From Ricinus communis (lineage: Eukaryota > Streptophyta > Magnoliopsida > Malpighiales > Euphorbiaceae), in the NCBI RefSeq assembly GCF_019578655.1, contig NC_063260.1, positions 30,900,888-30,964,887 on the forward strand: a stretch of 64,000 nucleotides of DNA, given 5' to 3'. The notes under the pieces were generated by a model that was given only the letters and a program-made list of their open reading frames with translations, made no database searches and was not told the origin of the DNA. Positions 61,396 to 64,000 of the stretch are shown one piece after another; the stretch's first letter is position 1, and each line of letters starts with the position of its first letter. Both the position numbers and the translations under genes were made by a program.

Positions 61396-63913
61396 TTAAA
61401 TGGAGACAGATTCAAAAAGGAGAGATTTGGTATAATATTCAAGAACTGGAAGACGATGGTTATCGTCATAACTGTACATCAAAGGCACCATCCTTGCAAG
61501 GTTAAGGCAAGACTTGGTAAAATTTGGTGAAAATGGATTGGGATGTAGGCATTCTTGGTTTAGTTGTTTCCATGCATCTGAAATCATCACTGTTACTTTT
61601 TTTGTTGCGATCTCTACCAATGACCCTTTGTGTTCTTTAACGTAACATTCTACATATGATCCATCATGACCATCTTGATTCTCATCCTGAAAATAAATAT
61701 TTCACATAATTTAATTTAAGAATTATGTAAACAAAACTTATTATTTAAACTAAGTCAATGGTGTTTAGTTAGGAAAAAAATTTAAACTTTATTGTATTTT
61801 ACACATGTGTTTTAGGAACTAGAAATAATGATATAAATAATCATTTAACTTTAAATTCAATTTCACACTTTAATTATGAAATATTAATTTATTTTATTTG
61901 AATTATTTAATTTCAACTTCAGTTATAATTTAATCATTTGTGAATGTGATATTGACATATCATATTTCTCTTTTTTAAATTTTATTTATTTGTTATTTAT
62001 GCAACGAGTCAATAATTTATTTGCAAAGATAATTAAATTAAAATTACAATTAAAATTGGATTACTAAAATAGAATTAATTATAATTTTATTTCAATATTC
62101 CTCATCGTTCATCATAGTATCCTTATATAGTTTCATCAATTATATATTTTCCATGGAGCTATGCCGAAAGTAAACCACATATATAAGATCGGTGAACTAC
62201 ATGTCTAATAAAAACATATTGAATTTGAATGGAGAAATGAGCACAGCCACAAAAGTGGAAAAAAGAAAAAGTTTTGAGAGTGACAATCAGTAAGTTGTAC
62301 CTTGGAGATACCTAAATCATCCCAAAGCCGAAGAATTGTAGCGGTGGAAGTTATTATGGCTGGTCTATTGCCAATAAAATCAACACCTTCTCTGGTTACA
62401 CCATGACCCAGTAGATAGAAAATGTGAACTAGAACCACATGTACACCTGAACTCACAATCCCATTTTGCAAGTACTCTTCAGCAGCTGGCAAGTGACCCG
62501 AAGCAAACCATCTTGCTTCTACTAGAAATGCCTTGCACAAACTTGCCCACTGCAAAGATCAAGAACAAGATTATATTAACTTTTCTGCTTGTAATTAATC
62601 TTATTACATTTGTGTGACAAAGGCTTTTTAGTACTGTTGGGATATGTACTGTTTCTCTTAGAGAGTGTACAGGATTCCAGCCATGCTGTTTATAGACCTT
62701 GTAGCCAATTTCATTAGTGACACTGTCAAGAGCTTTGAAGCATGCCCTCATGTAGCCTGGCAGTTGTTCTACGGCTTCAACGTCCCATCTATGTATATAT
62801 GCATGCATGAAACTATTAATTAATGAATATGTTCATATCTAGTGGAATTGGACGGCAGAAAATTTTAAGTTAATTTGTTAAATAATATTACCTTTTCACA
62901 ATTTCAGTGAATAATGTCAGTTCATCCAGCGAGCCTTGAACATCAAAAATATCATCTATTATGTAGATAAATGATATAGGTTTTGTGAGATCAATTCGTT
63001 GTTGTGACAAGCTTGGATCTGAAAGAGTTGCCATCGACCATATATACCATTTAAGTGGTTGATTTCTCACAAATTTGAGCTCTTTAGATATGCCAAGGTC
63101 CTTCCACCACCTAAGAAAAAAAAAATTTTGATGAAAACTAAATATTGAAATTAAATGGGTAAACTCTTCGATATTGACAGTTTGAGCTCATATGACTGTA
63201 GTACCCTGCTACTTGAAAAATCTCTTGTTGGTTTTGAGATTGAACCATCTGAAAATCAATCTTCGCAAGTTCTTGCAATTCATTCATCCACCCTTCTATA
63301 TTTGCCATATGAAAATATCTATTGAAATTTGTGGCCCTGAATCTGGCTAAGTTTTTGTGATGTGGGTGGTCGAGAGTATTCTTTATTATTCTAGCTTGAG
63401 AATCGTCAAGAAGTGTCATCCATGAACTGAGAAGCTGGTGACTGTAGTCTCCAGCTTCATCAAGTATATGATCTTCTGCACCTATACTTAGTTGTGAAGC
63501 TTCATATAATTCCATAAGTCCTCTAATGTCATCACTTAATTTTTGATCGAAATTTCCCTCCTTGTCTTTAAATTTATCAAACACTCCTGTATAAGTTGCT
63601 AACAAATAAATTACTCAAGACAAATAATTCATTTATGTAACAGTATCAAGAGAAGAGATAGACAAGATAACCAACCTGCGGAGACATTGTAACCTCCTTG
63701 TCTCAAGAGTCGAAATCGAAGGGCAAGACCGTGAAGATCATTGTCATTATAATAGCTAGGTATGGTATATTGCCTCTGCAAAATTTCATCAATCTCATCT
63801 TGGAAATGATGGTCAATGCCAAGGCGTTGTATAGCATCAATCATGGCCAAAACTTCATGTGAACCTTCACCTTCTTTCCTTAGGATATGCTTGAAAGCCC
63901 TCGTCCTTCTCTC
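61396..63913 (-). CDS. Terpene synthase, TPS-g-like (tricyclene/linalool/nerolidol synthase type), exon 1 outside window
   Basis: Metal-dependent enzyme that ionises a prenyl diphosphate to make a mono- or sesquiterpene. Visible minus-strand exons 2-7: 63913-63676, 63586-63205, 63110-62892, 62788-62650, 62549-62301 and 61686-61396, giving 505 codons without a stop; this is the class-III seven-exon layout, with exon 1 beyond the right edge. Exon 4 carries the DDIFD metal site ([19 protein letters not shown]). The NSE/DTE region spans the exon 6-7 joint ([14 protein letters not shown]). VARWF-like [17 protein letters not shown] and the C-terminal [18 protein letters not shown] agree with the family. 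The donor after exon 3 is best placed at GG/GTACTAC, which gives Gly where relatives have Arg before Trp-Trp. Product and plastid targeting cannot be judged without exon 1. Confidence 0.9.
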
Positions 63914-64000
63914 CTGATAAATTGCAAAAACATTTTTCAAAAAATTATAAACACAACTTAATTTACACATGATAACTATGATATATAATAAGGACAATAA

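Noticed and set aside
45473..63913. A simple inverted duplication of a PPR-TPS block
   Set aside because: In a simple inversion the minus-strand terpene synthase would lie left of the minus-strand PPR gene. It lies to the right, so the order does not fit.

Overview
This is nuclear DNA from a flowering plant, most likely a eudicot. The intergenic DNA is very AT-rich. The coding exons are split by GT-AG introns, and the proteins belong to plant-only families: a U-box/ARM ubiquitin ligase, a MORF RNA-editing factor, DUF538, class-III terpene synthases and Ty1/copia elements. Family similarities would suit Malpighiales (a spurge or poplar relative), but I cannot fix the species.

Left part (1-17.5 kb): the 3' portion of a PUB8-type U-box gene (+), an FQR1-type flavodoxin-like quinone reductase in four exons (+), and a seven-exon bHLH112/bHLH123-type transcription factor (-). 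The stretch from 17.5 to 34.3 kb has no recognisable host gene. It holds an AT-rich MITE-like block, a copia element with a matching 5-bp target duplication (21.6-26.5 kb), and a tight cluster of three G-box/ABRE cores (27.58-27.65 kb).

Middle part (34.3-43 kb): a chloroplast RNA-editing cofactor of MORF9 type (+), a Tyr-rich protein sharing a motif with PLDRP1/At5g39570 (+), a secreted DUF538 protein (+), and a DYT1-like bHLH factor (-).

Right part (44.5-64 kb) is a small, rearranged terpene-synthase neighbourhood. It runs: a P-class PPR gene (+), a broken terpene synthase (+) whose last exon is split by an older copia element lying on the - strand, a second PPR gene of the same family and the same 377-aa length (-), an orphan last-exon fragment of a third terpene synthase (-), and an apparently intact terpene synthase (-) that runs off the right edge. 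Around these genes are four copies of one AT-rich repeat. The best copies end in a short GC-rich hairpin followed by CTAG or CTAA and T, which is the signature of a non-autonomous Helitron. Two copies have their 5' ends immediately upstream of the two PPR genes, and a third abuts the point where the broken terpene synthase begins.

Nothing here behaves as an operon, and most genes look unrelated to their neighbours. No wholly new system is evident. The most informative part is the Helitron/PPR/terpene-synthase region, where duplication, truncation, splice-site decay and nested insertion can be read in order.
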